64,000 bases of DNA. Source: Thermoanaerobaculum sp. GTDB lineage: Bacteria; Acidobacteriota; Thermoanaerobaculia; Multivoradales; UBA5704. Position numbers and translations under genes: made by a program. The stretch covers positions 88,640-152,639 of the forward strand of contig JAJKHS010000126.1 of assembly GCA_021154885.1 (NCBI GenBank), given 5' to 3'. Below, in pieces: positions 45,481-54,461 of this stretch. The stretch's first letter is position 1. Every line of letters begins with the position of its first letter. The notes below the pieces were generated by a model, which was given only the letters and a program-made list of their open reading frames with translations, was not told the origin of the DNA and searched no databases.

Positions 45481-48390
45481 TCAGAACCGGTACCCGATCC
45501 AGAACTCTGTCGCGAACTTTCCGGAGTGCTTGAGGTCGTAAGGCCGCGCGAAGTCCCAGTTGAAGTCCAGACCCAGGATGCGAGCGGTGAGGCCCCAGCC
45601 ATAAGAGGCTATGGCGTTCTGGAGCGTCTTGGTGTCCGAGTTGTAGAACCGGAAGCTCTGGAACTGATGGTACCAGGCGCCGCCGACGTCGAGGAAGACG
45701 ACGCCGCGGATGCCCTGGAACGCCAGCACCGGCGTCGCCAGGAGGTCGATCAGCGGAAAGCGGTACTCGAAGTTGGTGAAGAACGCCCGGTCGCCTACCA
45801 GGGAGCGGAAGCTGACGCCCCGCACCGTGTCGAGGCCGCCGAAGTAGTAGGGCGTCGGCTGGTTGCCGTTCGACGTGCCGGCGAAGGCGCGGAAGGCGAA
45901 GTTGCTGCGCTGGCTGACGTGGACGTACTGCCGGACCTCGAGATCGGCGGCGGTGTACTTCGTGCCGCTGTTCTGGGCGTCCAGCGCATAGGAGAGATTC
46001 AGCCGCCAGCGGCGGCCGGAGATGGCGCCGTAGTTGTCGAAGATGGCGGAGTCGCCCACCCAGGCGCCCTGGATCACGGGGAAGTTGTCGCGGACGGTGG
46101 GGGTGAAGCCGACGGTGCCGTCGTCGTTCAAGAAGGGGATGGACTCTTTGCGCCAGAGATAGCCGACCCCCAGCTCCGCCCGCTGGTAGAAGGAGAAGGG
46201 ATAGGCCACGGAAGCGATGGCGCCGGTCACGCTGAAGTCGGTGCGGCCCTGAGAGCGGTTCAGAAACTGATCGCCCGCTTGGAAGAAGGTCCGGTAGTCG
46301 AGGGCCTCGAGCTGCCACGTCCACCGGTGGGAGAGGTCGGCGTAGGTGATGTCGAAGTTCGAGAAGCTGTCGATGGAGCTCAGGTTGGCGAAGATCCGGT
46401 GGTCCCCCAGGTAGTCGGAGAAGCTGAGCAGGATCTGCCCGAGATAGCTCTGGTCGCTGTTGACGCCGATCAGGGTCTGGGCGTCCTCGAGGAAGAACTT
46501 GCGCCCGCGGTAGCGCTCCTTGTTGGCGTCGTCCAGGCTCACCTGGATGTCGGGCTCGAAGTGCGGCAGGTCCTTGGCCTGAGCGGGACCGGCCGGGATT
46601 TCGACCGTCTGGGCTTCCTTGACCGGCTCATCGGTATTCGCCACGTAAAGGTCGAAGCTCTGGCGCCAGTAGCCGCCGTAGACCATCCGCTCCGGGCCTT
46701 CCGTCTCCCGCAGCACGGTGGGCATGAAGGCGCCGGTGACCACGTCGGTGTGCTGGCGCAGCTTGCCGGTGGCCAGCTCGAGGCTGAAGATGTTCTCCGG
46801 ACCGCTGCGGTCGGAGGTGAAGTAGAGCCGCTTGCCGTCCGGCGAGAAAGTGGGGTCGTTCTCGTTGGACTGGCCGGTGGTGATCTCGTAGCGCGTCGCC
46901 GGACTGGCGAGGTCGACGCGGAAGATCTTGTTGTAGCCGGCGCCCACGGTGGAGACGAAGACCAGGGACTTGCCGTCGGGAGTGAAGACGGGAGCGCCGT
47001 CGAAGACCTCGTCGTGGGTGACGTTGGTGATCGTCCGCGACTCCAGGTCCAGGATGAAGATGTCGAACTGACCGCCCCGCCAGCCGTAGAAGGCGACGGT
47101 GCGGCCGTCGGGCGAGAAGGCCGGCGAGCCCTGCTGCTCGACGTCGGGCATGTCGATGAGGGTGCGCAGGCGCCCCGTGAGCACGTCGATCAGCAGCAGA
47201 CTGCGGCCCTTCTCTCGCTTGGCGAAGACGGCGATGGTGTTGCCGTCCGGCGAGAAGCCGAGGTCGCGGCCCAGCCGGCGTCCGGTCGACAGCTCCTGGG
47301 AGATCAGGTACTGATACTCGCCGGAGAAGCCCTTGGTCAGGTTGCGCAGGAGACGCCGGTTCTTGGCGTCGAACAGCACGACGTCCACCTTCCCCCGATA
47401 GCCCGAGAGGGCGGCCACCAGGTCGCCGGACGGCGAGGCCACCGGCGAGATCGCCTCGCTGTCACCTGTGCGGTCCTGCTCGATGCGGAAGATCTTGCCG
47501 AAGTCCGACGGCTCGCCCGTCTGCACGAGCTGCGGCAGGTACTTCTTGCGCAGCCAGCGCCGGAACTCGAGGTCGAAGTCCTCCGGCTCCAGCTTGAAGG
47601 ACCGCTTGATGGCCCGGTCGACCCGCGAGCCGATGGTGTTGCGCACCTCGTAGATGAAGTCGAGGAAGCCTTCGCGGCCCCAGCGCTCCTCGATGAAGTC
47701 GAAGACGGCGTGGCCGAAGCGGTAGGCGAAGAAACCCTCGACGTTGCCGCGGGCGACGGGCGGGATGCGATCGTTGACCACCGCGTCGCGCAGGTACATC
47801 CGGTCGCGCTGCGACTCGTCCTTGGCCATGTAGCTCGCCATGCCCTCGATGAACCAGGTGGGGGGCCCGGTGGCCACCGCCTTGGCGAGGCTCCCCTGGT
47901 AGAGCATGTGGTACTGGAAGATGTGGGTCAGCTCGTGCTGGATGAGCTGCATCAGCTCCGGGTCCGGCAGGTCGATGGGGAGCACCATGCGGAACCGCGC
48001 CGGGCTGGCGAAGGCGCCCACCCCCTCGGGGATGAAGTTGAGAATGACGTTGTTCTGCTCGAACGCCGAGTGGGTGGCATAGTAGATCAGCGGCACCGGG
48101 TCCTTGATCTGGAAGTTGAATTCGCGCGACAGCTTGTCATAGGCGCTCTCCGCGAACGAGACCACCTTCTGGAGCTGCGGTTGCTCCTCTTTGTAGTAAT
48201 AGAGGTTGAAGTGCGGCGAGTGGTAGATCTCCCACTTGAAGTCACGGTACTGGATCTTGTTCTTGCTGAACCCCGTGCCCGCGATCAGTGCGCCGCCCCC
48301 ATAGTCCTGGGCGTGGAGGGGCGCGAAGGCGAGCAGCAGTCCGGCGGCGAACAGCCCCGAAAGGCACAGACGATGCGATGAGCGCGTCAA
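45481..48390 (-). CDS. Zinc peptidase (MA clan) - TolB beta-propeller - outer-membrane barrel fusion
   Basis: A 969-residue exported protein in three parts. Signal peptide about 1-27. Residues about 50-300: a peptidase MA-like domain with H152-E153-x-x-H156 (QHELTHIFQY) and the distal Glu182 in FIEGMASYM. Residues about 310-590: WD40/TolB-like strands (SPDGNTIAVFA, SPDGRTVAFYG, SPDGKRLYFTSDRSG). Residues about 630-969: a BamA/D15-like surface-antigen barrel ending in EFWIGYRF. Start TTG with AGGAGA upstream. Last gene of a three-gene operon. Role is unknown, possibly envelope proteolysis. Confidence 0.88.
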   Translation of the reverse strand: MTRSSHRLCLSGLFAAGLLLAFAPLHAQDYGGGALIAGTGFSKNKIQYRDFKWEIYHSPHFNLYYYKEEQPQLQKVVSFAESAYDKLSREFNFQIKDPVPLIYYATHSAFEQNNVILNFIPEGVGAFASPARFRMVLPIDLPDPELMQLIQHELTHIFQYHMLYQGSLAKAVATGPPTWFIEGMASYMAKDESQRDRMYLRDAVVNDRIPPVARGNVEGFFAYRFGHAVFDFIEERWGREGFLDFIYEVRNTIGSRVDRAIKRSFKLEPEDFDLEFRRWLRKKYLPQLVQTGEPSDFGKIFRIEQDRTGDSEAISPVASPSGDLVAALSGYRGKVDVVLFDAKNRRLLRNLTKGFSGEYQYLISQELSTGRRLGRDLGFSPDGNTIAVFAKREKGRSLLLIDVLTGRLRTLIDMPDVEQQGSPAFSPDGRTVAFYGWRGGQFDIFILDLESRTITNVTHDEVFDGAPVFTPDGKSLVFVSTVGAGYNKIFRVDLASPATRYEITTGQSNENDPTFSPDGKRLYFTSDRSGPENIFSLELATGKLRQHTDVVTGAFMPTVLRETEGPERMVYGGYWRQSFDLYVANTDEPVKEAQTVEIPAGPAQAKDLPHFEPDIQVSLDDANKERYRGRKFFLEDAQTLIGVNSDQSYLGQILLSFSDYLGDHRIFANLSSIDSFSNFDITYADLSHRWTWQLEALDYRTFFQAGDQFLNRSQGRTDFSVTGAIASVAYPFSFYQRAELGVGYLWRKESIPFLNDDGTVGFTPTVRDNFPVIQGAWVGDSAIFDNYGAISGRRWRLNLSYALDAQNSGTKYTAADLEVRQYVHVSQRSNFAFRAFAGTSNGNQPTPYYFGGLDTVRGVSFRSLVGDRAFFTNFEYRFPLIDLLATPVLAFQGIRGVVFLDVGGAWYHQFQSFRFYNSDTKTLQNAIASYGWGLTARILGLDFNWDFARPYDLKHSGKFATEFWIGYRF

Positions 48391-48409
48391 CGAGATCTCC
48401 TTTTCTCCC

Positions 48410-49105
48410 CTATTGGGTGAACAGGATGCGGCTGGCTTCGACCTCTTTCTGGGTGAACACGTTGACGATGCGGTCCTCGAGCGACCTCAAGTTCTCGAAC
48501 ATGCCGGCCAACGGATCCGTGTTCTCGCCCTGGAAGCTCTGGAAGTCCTTGAAGTTGTCGGTGTAGAGCAGGGCGCCGGTCTTGCCGTCGTAGACCTGCA
48601 TCAGGATGTCGTACTGGAAGCCGGTCTGCTCGACCAGCACCTGGCGCAGGTAGGTGCGGCCGTTGAAGGGGGAGACGTACTCCTCCGTACGGTAGCCGGT
48701 GCGGTCCTGGATGTCGAAGTCGAGGCCGCCGGCGAGGATGAGGTCGGCCCCCGTCCGCTCGCCCAGGGCGCGCCAGAAGTCGGTCTGCTTGGCGAGCTGC
48801 TCCAAGTCGTAGGTCGGGAAGTCCACCGGTCCGGGCTCGATGACCTTGAGCTGCGTCTCCCGCCGCAGGACCTTGAGCAGATAGCGATCGAACTCCTTCT
48901 GCACGTCGATGTCCCGCCCCTTGATCTTCTGGGCGCCCTCCTGCTTGACCACCACGAAAGGGGACACGGCCAGGGTCTTGCGCCCCTGGAGGTCGAGCCG
49001 CGCGCGCTGCGGCAGCGTCAGCTTGACCTCGATCGAGCCGGCCAGGGCCGGCAGGGCGGCGAGCGAGAGGAGGGTCGCGAGGACGAGCGTGCGCTGGCGG
49101 TTCAT
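48410..49105 (-). CDS. Exported protein of unknown function in the envelope operon
   Basis: A 231-residue periplasmic protein with signal peptide (about 1-22, ending LAALPALA). The mature part has an alpha/beta pattern: RKTLAVSPFVVVKQEG, FDRYLLKVLRRETQLKVIEPG, GERTGADLILAGGLDF and YDILMQVYDGKTGALLYT. This order resembles CsgG/TolB-N-like domains that sense or assemble at the outer membrane, but I cannot confirm it. AAGAGGAGA precedes the ATG. It lies 11 bases after the TPR lipoprotein and 19 before the peptidase/barrel gene. Confidence 0.7.
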   Translation of the reverse strand: MNRQRTLVLATLLSLAALPALAGSIEVKLTLPQRARLDLQGRKTLAVSPFVVVKQEGAQKIKGRDIDVQKEFDRYLLKVLRRETQLKVIEPGPVDFPTYDLEQLAKQTDFWRALGERTGADLILAGGLDFDIQDRTGYRTEEYVSPFNGRTYLRQVLVEQTGFQYDILMQVYDGKTGALLYTDNFKDFQSFQGENTDPLAGMFENLRSLEDRIVNVFTQKEVEASRILFTQ

Positions 49106-49116
49106 GATTTCTCCTC

Positions 49117-49680
49117 TTAACGGGGCGGCCGGTTGTCCGCGGGCGGGGGCGGCGTGTCCTCCGGCGTGGACGGCTTCGGGGGCGCGGCCGGCGGGGGAGT
49201 GGCCGGTTTCGCGGGCGGCGGCGTCGGCTGGGGAGCGGCGGCGCCCGGCGTGGCGGGAGCGGCCGGCTTGCTCGGCGCGGGCACCGTCAAGCTCCCCTTC
49301 TTGGTGTCCTTCTGGCCCTTGAACCCCTGGTAGAACTCCACGAAGCGCGTGTAATTCGTGCGGATCCCCTTGTCGTTCGGCGCCAGGCGCAGGGCCTTCT
49401 GGTAGTAGCCCAGGGCCTTGTCGAACTGGCCCGCCGCCTCGGCGGCCACCCCCAGGTTGCTCTGGACACGGGGGTTCTGCGGATCGATCTTCTCGGCTTC
49501 CTGGAAGCGGAAGAGGGCCTCCTTCCACAGCCCGCGCTTGGCCATGTCGACGCCGAAGGCGAGCTGGGAGGAGGCCTGGTCCGGCTTGCCGTAGCCGCTG
49601 CAGGCGGCGACCAGGAGCAGGAGCGCGGCGACGAAGCAGAGGATGGCGGAGCGCGAACGCATGGAGAGGGACCTCAGCAT
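49117..49680 (-). CDS. TPR-repeat lipoprotein with Pro/Ala-rich tail
   Basis: A 187-residue lipoprotein. Signal peptide with lipobox at C27 (LLLVAAC). Two to three TPR units follow (about 40-115: AKRGLWKEALFRFQEAEKIDP, AAEAAGQFDKALGYYQKALRLAP). The last 55 residues are almost only Pro, Ala, Thr and Lys. It probably acts as a scaffold for the other two envelope proteins in the operon. The ATG at 49680 or at 49662 could be used; the second gives a shorter signal peptide n-region. Confidence 0.8.
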   Translation of the reverse strand: MLRSLSMRSRSAILCFVAALLLLVAACSGYGKPDQASSQLAFGVDMAKRGLWKEALFRFQEAEKIDPQNPRVQSNLGVAAEAAGQFDKALGYYQKALRLAPNDKGIRTNYTRFVEFYQGFKGQKDTKKGSLTVPAPSKPAAPATPGAAAPQPTPPPAKPATPPPAAPPKPSTPEDTPPPPADNRPPR

Positions 49681-49947
49681 GGGCTCCGGTGCCTTGCGGA
49701 CCGGGTAGGTGGTTGGGGGAACGTCATCGCCCGTGTTTTCCGAGGGGCTAGTATACACAACGCGTGCCCGGGGTCTCGGGGGCGCCGCCCTCTTCCTCCA
49801 TCCGCCCAACCTTCACCCCTCCTCTCTCTCGCCCCCTCACCGAGGGGAAAAGAGGGAAAATGCCACGAAGACGAAAAAAGTTGAGCGATGGGAGGCAGTT
49901 TTTCCGTTTCTATAGGGATGGAGACGAAAAGGAGGATTCCGAGACCC

Positions 49948-51072
49948 ATGACCACCCCATCCCGACGTGAGCTGTTGATCGCCCTCAACACCGCTGCCGA
50001 GATCTCTCGCCCGGCCGTGTACCGTTTGTCCCGGGAGCTGGACCGCTGGTTCAACGCCGAAGGTCCGCCCGAGCTCCTGGCCGCCGAGCTCGGCGTGCCC
50101 AGGGCCCAGTGTGCCAAGGCCCTGGCCCTGCGCGAGCGGGCCCGCGAGCTCGCCGCGCGCGAGACCGCGGAGGCGGAGAAGCTGAACGGCCGCATCCTGA
50201 CCCTGGACGACCCCGGCTACCCGCCCGGCCTGCTCCATCTCTCCCCCCCGCCGCCGGTGATCACCGTGCGGGGCGAGCTGCCCGACGGCCCGGCCGTGGC
50301 CATCGTCGGTTCCCGCCGGGCGGACGCCTACGGGCGGGAGGCGGCCGAGCTCTTCGCCCGCTCCCTGGCCACGGCCGGGGTCACCATCGTCTCCGGCTTC
50401 GCCCGCGGCATCGACGCCGCCGCGCATCGCAGCGCCCTGGCGACTCCCGGAGGCCGGACGGTCGCCGTCCTCGGCTGCGGCCTGGCGGTGGACTACCCCA
50501 AGGGCCACGGCCCGCTGGCCGCCGAGATCGCCGGGCGCGGGGCCGTGGTCTCGGAGTTCCCCTGCCGCCTCATCCCCCGGGCCTGGCACTTTCCCCTGCG
50601 CAACCGGTCGATCGCCGCCCTCGCCGCCGGCACTCTGGTGATCCAGGCCGCCCACCGCTCCGGCTCCCTGATCACCGCCCGCCACGCCCTCGACCTGGGC
50701 CGCGACGTCTGGGCCGTGCCCGGGAGGATCTTCGACGAGAGCTCGCTCGGCGCCAATGGCCTCATTCGGGACGGGGCGAGCCTGGCCCAGCACCCCGCCG
50801 ACCTGCTGGAGGTGATCCTCCCTCGCCTTCCCCGCTCCAAGGAGCAGCTCGCTCTCCCCCTGCCCATGGCCGGCACCTCCGATCCTGGCCCGGAGCCGCC
50901 GCCCGGCTTCGCCGGCCAGGTCCTCGCCGAGATCCCCCCGGGCGCCACCCGGGTCGCGGAGGAGATCGCCATCCGCCTCGACGTCCCGGTCGACCGCGTC
51001 CTCGCCGCCCTGCTGGTGCTGGAGCTGGAAGGCTGGGTCAAACGGCTGCCGGGTTCGATCTACGGCCGGTGA
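49948..51072 (+). CDS. dprA: DNA processing protein DprA
   Basis: Loads RecA on incoming single-stranded DNA during natural transformation. 374 residues: N-terminal helical region (about 5-75), then the Rossmann-like core with VAIVGSRRADAYGREAA, VTIVSGFARGIDAAAHRSAL, VLGCGLAVDYPKGH, the Ser-rich HRSGSLITARHALDLGRDVWAVPG. A C-terminal winged-helix (about 315-374, VAEEIAIRLDVPVDRVLAALLVLELEGWV). ATG 49948 has AGGAGG 12 bases upstream. The next gene begins 10 bases after. Confidence 0.95.
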   Translation: MTTPSRRELLIALNTAAEISRPAVYRLSRELDRWFNAEGPPELLAAELGVPRAQCAKALALRERARELAARETAEAEKLNGRILTLDDPGYPPGLLHLSPPPPVITVRGELPDGPAVAIVGSRRADAYGREAAELFARSLATAGVTIVSGFARGIDAAAHRSALATPGGRTVAVLGCGLAVDYPKGHGPLAAEIAGRGAVVSEFPCRLIPRAWHFPLRNRSIAALAAGTLVIQAAHRSGSLITARHALDLGRDVWAVPGRIFDESSLGANGLIRDGASLAQHPADLLEVILPRLPRSKEQLALPLPMAGTSDPGPEPPPGFAGQVLAEIPPGATRVAEEIAIRLDVPVDRVLAALLVLELEGWVKRLPGSIYGR

Positions 51073-51082
51073 GGAGAAAGGA

Positions 51083-51976
51083 ATGGCTCCCCACGACCCG
51101 TTGTTCAAGCGATTGCTCCAGAGATTCTTCGTCGACTTCCTGCGCATCGTCGCGCCGGACGTGGCGAAGCGGCTCGACCTCGCCGCGCCCGTGTTCCTGG
51201 ACAAGGAGTTCTCGCTCCCCAACCTCCCGGGGAGCCGTGTCGTGGATCTCCTGGTGCGAATCCCTCTCCTGATGGACGGAGGAAAGTCCCTCCTGGTCCA
51301 TGTCGAGATCGAGGCTCGGGCCCGCCGGGGGATGGGGGAGCGGCTGCGCGAGTACCACCGCTGGATCCAGAGCCGCCACTCCGGGCAGATCCTGTCGATC
51401 GTGGTCTACCTCCGGGGAGGACGGGGCGGCGTCCGGGAGGAGGTCGCGAAGGAGGACTTGGCGGGGCCCGGCCTGCCGGGCTTCCGCTACCTCTCCTTCG
51501 GCCTGGAGAGATGTTTCGCGGCCGACTATCTCTCCAGGCCTGAGCCCCTCGCCTGGGCTCTGGCGGCTCTCATGAAATCTGTCCACGGTCGAGCCCGGCT
51601 GAAGTTTGACTGTCTGCTCAAAGTGGCGGAGGCGCCTCTGGACGACGAAGGGCGCCTGGAGCTGGCCACGTGCATCGAAACTTATGTACAATTATCGCCT
51701 GGGGAAGCCGAGGAGCTCGCAGCCTTCGGCGTTCCCGAGGATCGGAGGACCCAGATCGTGTCGACTTCTCTGTTCACCTGGACGGACCGGCTCATCGTAG
51801 AGAGCGAAAAGCAGGGTTTCCGAAAAGCACTGCTGCAACTGCTCGAGCAGCGCTTCGGTCCGATTCCGGACGACGTCCGCCAACGCGTCGAGAAGATACG
51901 CTCCGAGGACCGGCTGACACGCTTGTTGGAAAAGGTCTTGACCGCCCGCTCGCTCAAGGAGATGAGGCTCGGATAG
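51083..51976 (+). CDS. Rpn-family (PD-(D/E)xK) recombination-promoting nuclease-like protein
   Basis: A 297-residue protein. The N-terminal nuclease-like core has HDPLFKRLLQRFFVDFLRIV, the Asp in SRVVDLLVRIPLL and the E-x-E motif LLVHVEIEARA, then YHRWIQSRHSGQILSIVVYL. The C-terminal 60 residues (LLQLLEQRFGPIPDDVRQRVEKIRSEDRLTRLLEKVL) are DUF4351-like. Rpn proteins are DNA endonucleases related to transposase-like genes and often expand within a genome. AGGAGAAAGGA lies before the ATG. Placed directly after dprA. Confidence 0.83.
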   Translation: MAPHDPLFKRLLQRFFVDFLRIVAPDVAKRLDLAAPVFLDKEFSLPNLPGSRVVDLLVRIPLLMDGGKSLLVHVEIEARARRGMGERLREYHRWIQSRHSGQILSIVVYLRGGRGGVREEVAKEDLAGPGLPGFRYLSFGLERCFAADYLSRPEPLAWALAALMKSVHGRARLKFDCLLKVAEAPLDDEGRLELATCIETYVQLSPGEAEELAAFGVPEDRRTQIVSTSLFTWTDRLIVESEKQGFRKALLQLLEQRFGPIPDDVRQRVEKIRSEDRLTRLLEKVLTARSLKEMRLG

Positions 51977-52144
51977 CTCCCGGGCCCCCTTCCTTATATA
52001 TAGGGCTTCCGGCGCCTCTCTCCCTCCTCCCCGAGCCTTGCGGCGGGACGGGCGCCGGTGGTACTGTCCCCGCCCTGCCGCGGAGCGCGCCCAAGCCCAG
52101 TCCAGAAATAATGTCGGCGCCTCCCGGCGTTTGAGAGTCCCGCT

Positions 52145-54433
52145 ATGGCCAAGAATTTGCTGATCGTCGAAAGCCCCGCCAAGACCCGGACCCTGAAGAA
52201 GTTCCTCGGCCGCCAGTACGCCGTCGAGGCCTCGGTCGGGCACATCCGCGACCTGATCAAGAAGGACATGGGGATCGGTCCCGACTACGAGCCCCGCTAC
52301 GAGGTCCTCGCCGCCAAGAAGGACGTGGTGAAGAAGCTGCGCCAGGCGGCCAAGGAGGCCGAGACGGTCTACCTGGCCCCCGACCCCGACCGCGAGGGGG
52401 AGGCCATCGCCTGGCACATCGCCGAGGTCTTGAACAAGGACGCCAAGGACGTGCACCGGGTGACCTTCAACGAGATCACCAAGGGCGCCGTCCTCAAGGC
52501 CCTGGAGCACCCGGGTGTCATCGACCTCCAGAAGGTGGACGCCCAGCAGGCGCGGCGCGTCCTCGACCGCATGATGGGCTTCCGCCTCTCGCCCCTGCTC
52601 TGGGAGAAGGTCAAGCAGGGGCTCTCCGCCGGCCGCGTCCAGTCCGTCGCCCTGAAGATGGTCTGCGAGCGGCAGGACGAGATCGACGTCTTCGTGCCCG
52701 AGGAGTACTGGAACCTCGGCGCGGACCTCAAGGCCGCCCAGCCGCCGCCGTTCAACGCCCGCCTCCACCGCATCGAGGGCAGGAAGGCCGAGGTGCACGA
52801 CGGCGAGCAGGCGGCGAAGATCGTCCGCGGTCTGGAGACGGGAGCGTTCGTCGTCGCCAAGGTGGAGCGCAAGGAGTCGCGGCAGCGGCCGTCGCCGCCA
52901 TTCATCACCAGCCGCCTGCAGCAGGAGGCGGCGCGGCGGTACGGCTTCTCCGTCAAGCGCACCATGGCCTTGGCCCAGGGGCTCTACGAAGGCAAGGAGG
53001 TCGGCGACCGCGGCTCGGTGGGCCTCATCACCTACATGCGCACCGACTCGACCCGCGTGGCCGACGAGGCCCTGACCGCCGGGCGCGAGCTCATCGCCGC
53101 CACCTACGGCCCGGACTCCCTGCCCGAGAAGCCCAACGTCTATCCGTCGAAGGCGGGAGCACAGGACGCCCACGAGGCCATCCGCCCCACCAGCTTCGAC
53201 CTGCCGCCGGACGCCGTGCGCGACTTTCTCAAGGAGGACGACTGGAAGCTCTACAAGCTGATCTGGGACCGCTTCGTCGCCTCCCAGATGCAGCCCGCCG
53301 TCTTCGACGTCACCCAGGTGGACGTCGAGAACGGCCCCTATACCCTGCGCGCCTCCGGCAAGGTCCTGAAGCGCGCCGGCTTTCTCGCCGTCTACCGCGA
53401 GACGCCGGACGAGGACGCCGCCGCCTCCACCGACGAGGCCGAGGGCCTGCTGCCGGCCCTCACAGAAGGGGAGAGGCTGGAGCTGCTCAAGCTCCTCTCC
53501 GAGCAGAAGTTCACCCAGCCGCCGGCGCAATACAGCGAGGCGACGCTGGTCAAGGCGCTGGAGGAGAACGGCATCGGCCGCCCCTCCACCTACGCCACCA
53601 TCCTCTCGGTGCTGACCGACCGCGACTACGTCGAGCGCGTCGAGGGCCGCTTCCGCCCCACGGCCCTCGGCCGGCTGGTCAACGGCATGCTCCAGAAGGG
53701 GTTCCACGACATCCTCAACGAGGGGTACACGGCCGCCCTGGAAGAGCAGCTCGACCGCATCGAGGACGGCAAGCTCGAATGGAAACAGGCGGTGGCCGAC
53801 TTCGACCAGAAGTTCACCCGCGACCTGGAGACGGCCGGCGAGCAGATGCCCAACGTCAAGAAGGAGGGCATACCGCTCGACGAGAATTGCCCCGAGGACG
53901 GCGCGCGCCTGCTGATGCGCTTCGGGCGCTTCGGGCCGTTCATCGCCTGCAGCAACTATCCGGAGTGCAAGTACACGCGCAACCTCGAGGAGCCCGCGGC
54001 CCAGGACTCGTCGTCGTCGGCCGGCCCTGAGGAGGAGATTCCGCCCTGCGAGGTCTGCGGCAAGCCCATGGCGCTCAAGCGCAGCCGCTTCGGCACCTTC
54101 TACGGCTGCACGGGCTATCCGGAGTGCAAGAACCTGCGCAAGATCGGTCCCAAGGCTGCGCCGCCCAAGCCCACGGGGGTCGCCTGCCCGGAGTGCGGCC
54201 AGGGGGAGATCGTCGAGAAGCGCTCCCACCGCGGCAAGACCTTCTGGTCCTGCAACCGCTACCCGGACTGCAAGTTCTCGCTATGGAAGAAGCCGGTCCT
54301 CAAGGAGTGCCCGGACTGCGGCGCCGGCTTCCTCTTAGAGAAGGTCACCAAGAAGAATGGCCTCCAGCACGTCTGCAACACCGAGGGGTGCAGCTACGTA
54401 GAAGACGCCCAGGAGGTCGAGGTCCCGGCCTGA
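52145..54433 (+). CDS. topA: DNA topoisomerase I
   Basis: Type IA enzyme that relaxes negative supercoils. 762 residues: Toprim domain (LLIVESPAKTRTLKKFLG, YLAPDPDREGEAIAWH), the active-site Tyr in GLITYMRTDSTRVADEA (about residue 300), and C-terminal zinc-ribbon units with four-cysteine patterns (CPEDGARLL..CSNYPEC, CEVCGKPM..CTGYPEC, CPECGQGE..CNRYPDC, CPDCGAGF..CNTEGC). The first unit has lost one cysteine pair member (CPED). No strong ribosome binding site is seen before the ATG. Confidence 0.97.
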   Translation: MAKNLLIVESPAKTRTLKKFLGRQYAVEASVGHIRDLIKKDMGIGPDYEPRYEVLAAKKDVVKKLRQAAKEAETVYLAPDPDREGEAIAWHIAEVLNKDAKDVHRVTFNEITKGAVLKALEHPGVIDLQKVDAQQARRVLDRMMGFRLSPLLWEKVKQGLSAGRVQSVALKMVCERQDEIDVFVPEEYWNLGADLKAAQPPPFNARLHRIEGRKAEVHDGEQAAKIVRGLETGAFVVAKVERKESRQRPSPPFITSRLQQEAARRYGFSVKRTMALAQGLYEGKEVGDRGSVGLITYMRTDSTRVADEALTAGRELIAATYGPDSLPEKPNVYPSKAGAQDAHEAIRPTSFDLPPDAVRDFLKEDDWKLYKLIWDRFVASQMQPAVFDVTQVDVENGPYTLRASGKVLKRAGFLAVYRETPDEDAAASTDEAEGLLPALTEGERLELLKLLSEQKFTQPPAQYSEATLVKALEENGIGRPSTYATILSVLTDRDYVERVEGRFRPTALGRLVNGMLQKGFHDILNEGYTAALEEQLDRIEDGKLEWKQAVADFDQKFTRDLETAGEQMPNVKKEGIPLDENCPEDGARLLMRFGRFGPFIACSNYPECKYTRNLEEPAAQDSSSSAGPEEEIPPCEVCGKPMALKRSRFGTFYGCTGYPECKNLRKIGPKAAPPKPTGVACPECGQGEIVEKRSHRGKTFWSCNRYPDCKFSLWKKPVLKECPDCGAGFLLEKVTKKNGLQHVCNTEGCSYVEDAQEVEVPA

Positions 54434-54461
54434 CGGGTTTCGGTGCCGGGAGAATCTGACG

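Noticed and set aside
49790..49870. A second copy of the 6741-6823 hairpin
   Set aside because: The C-rich text is similar but the opposite arm is incomplete, so no clear stem forms.
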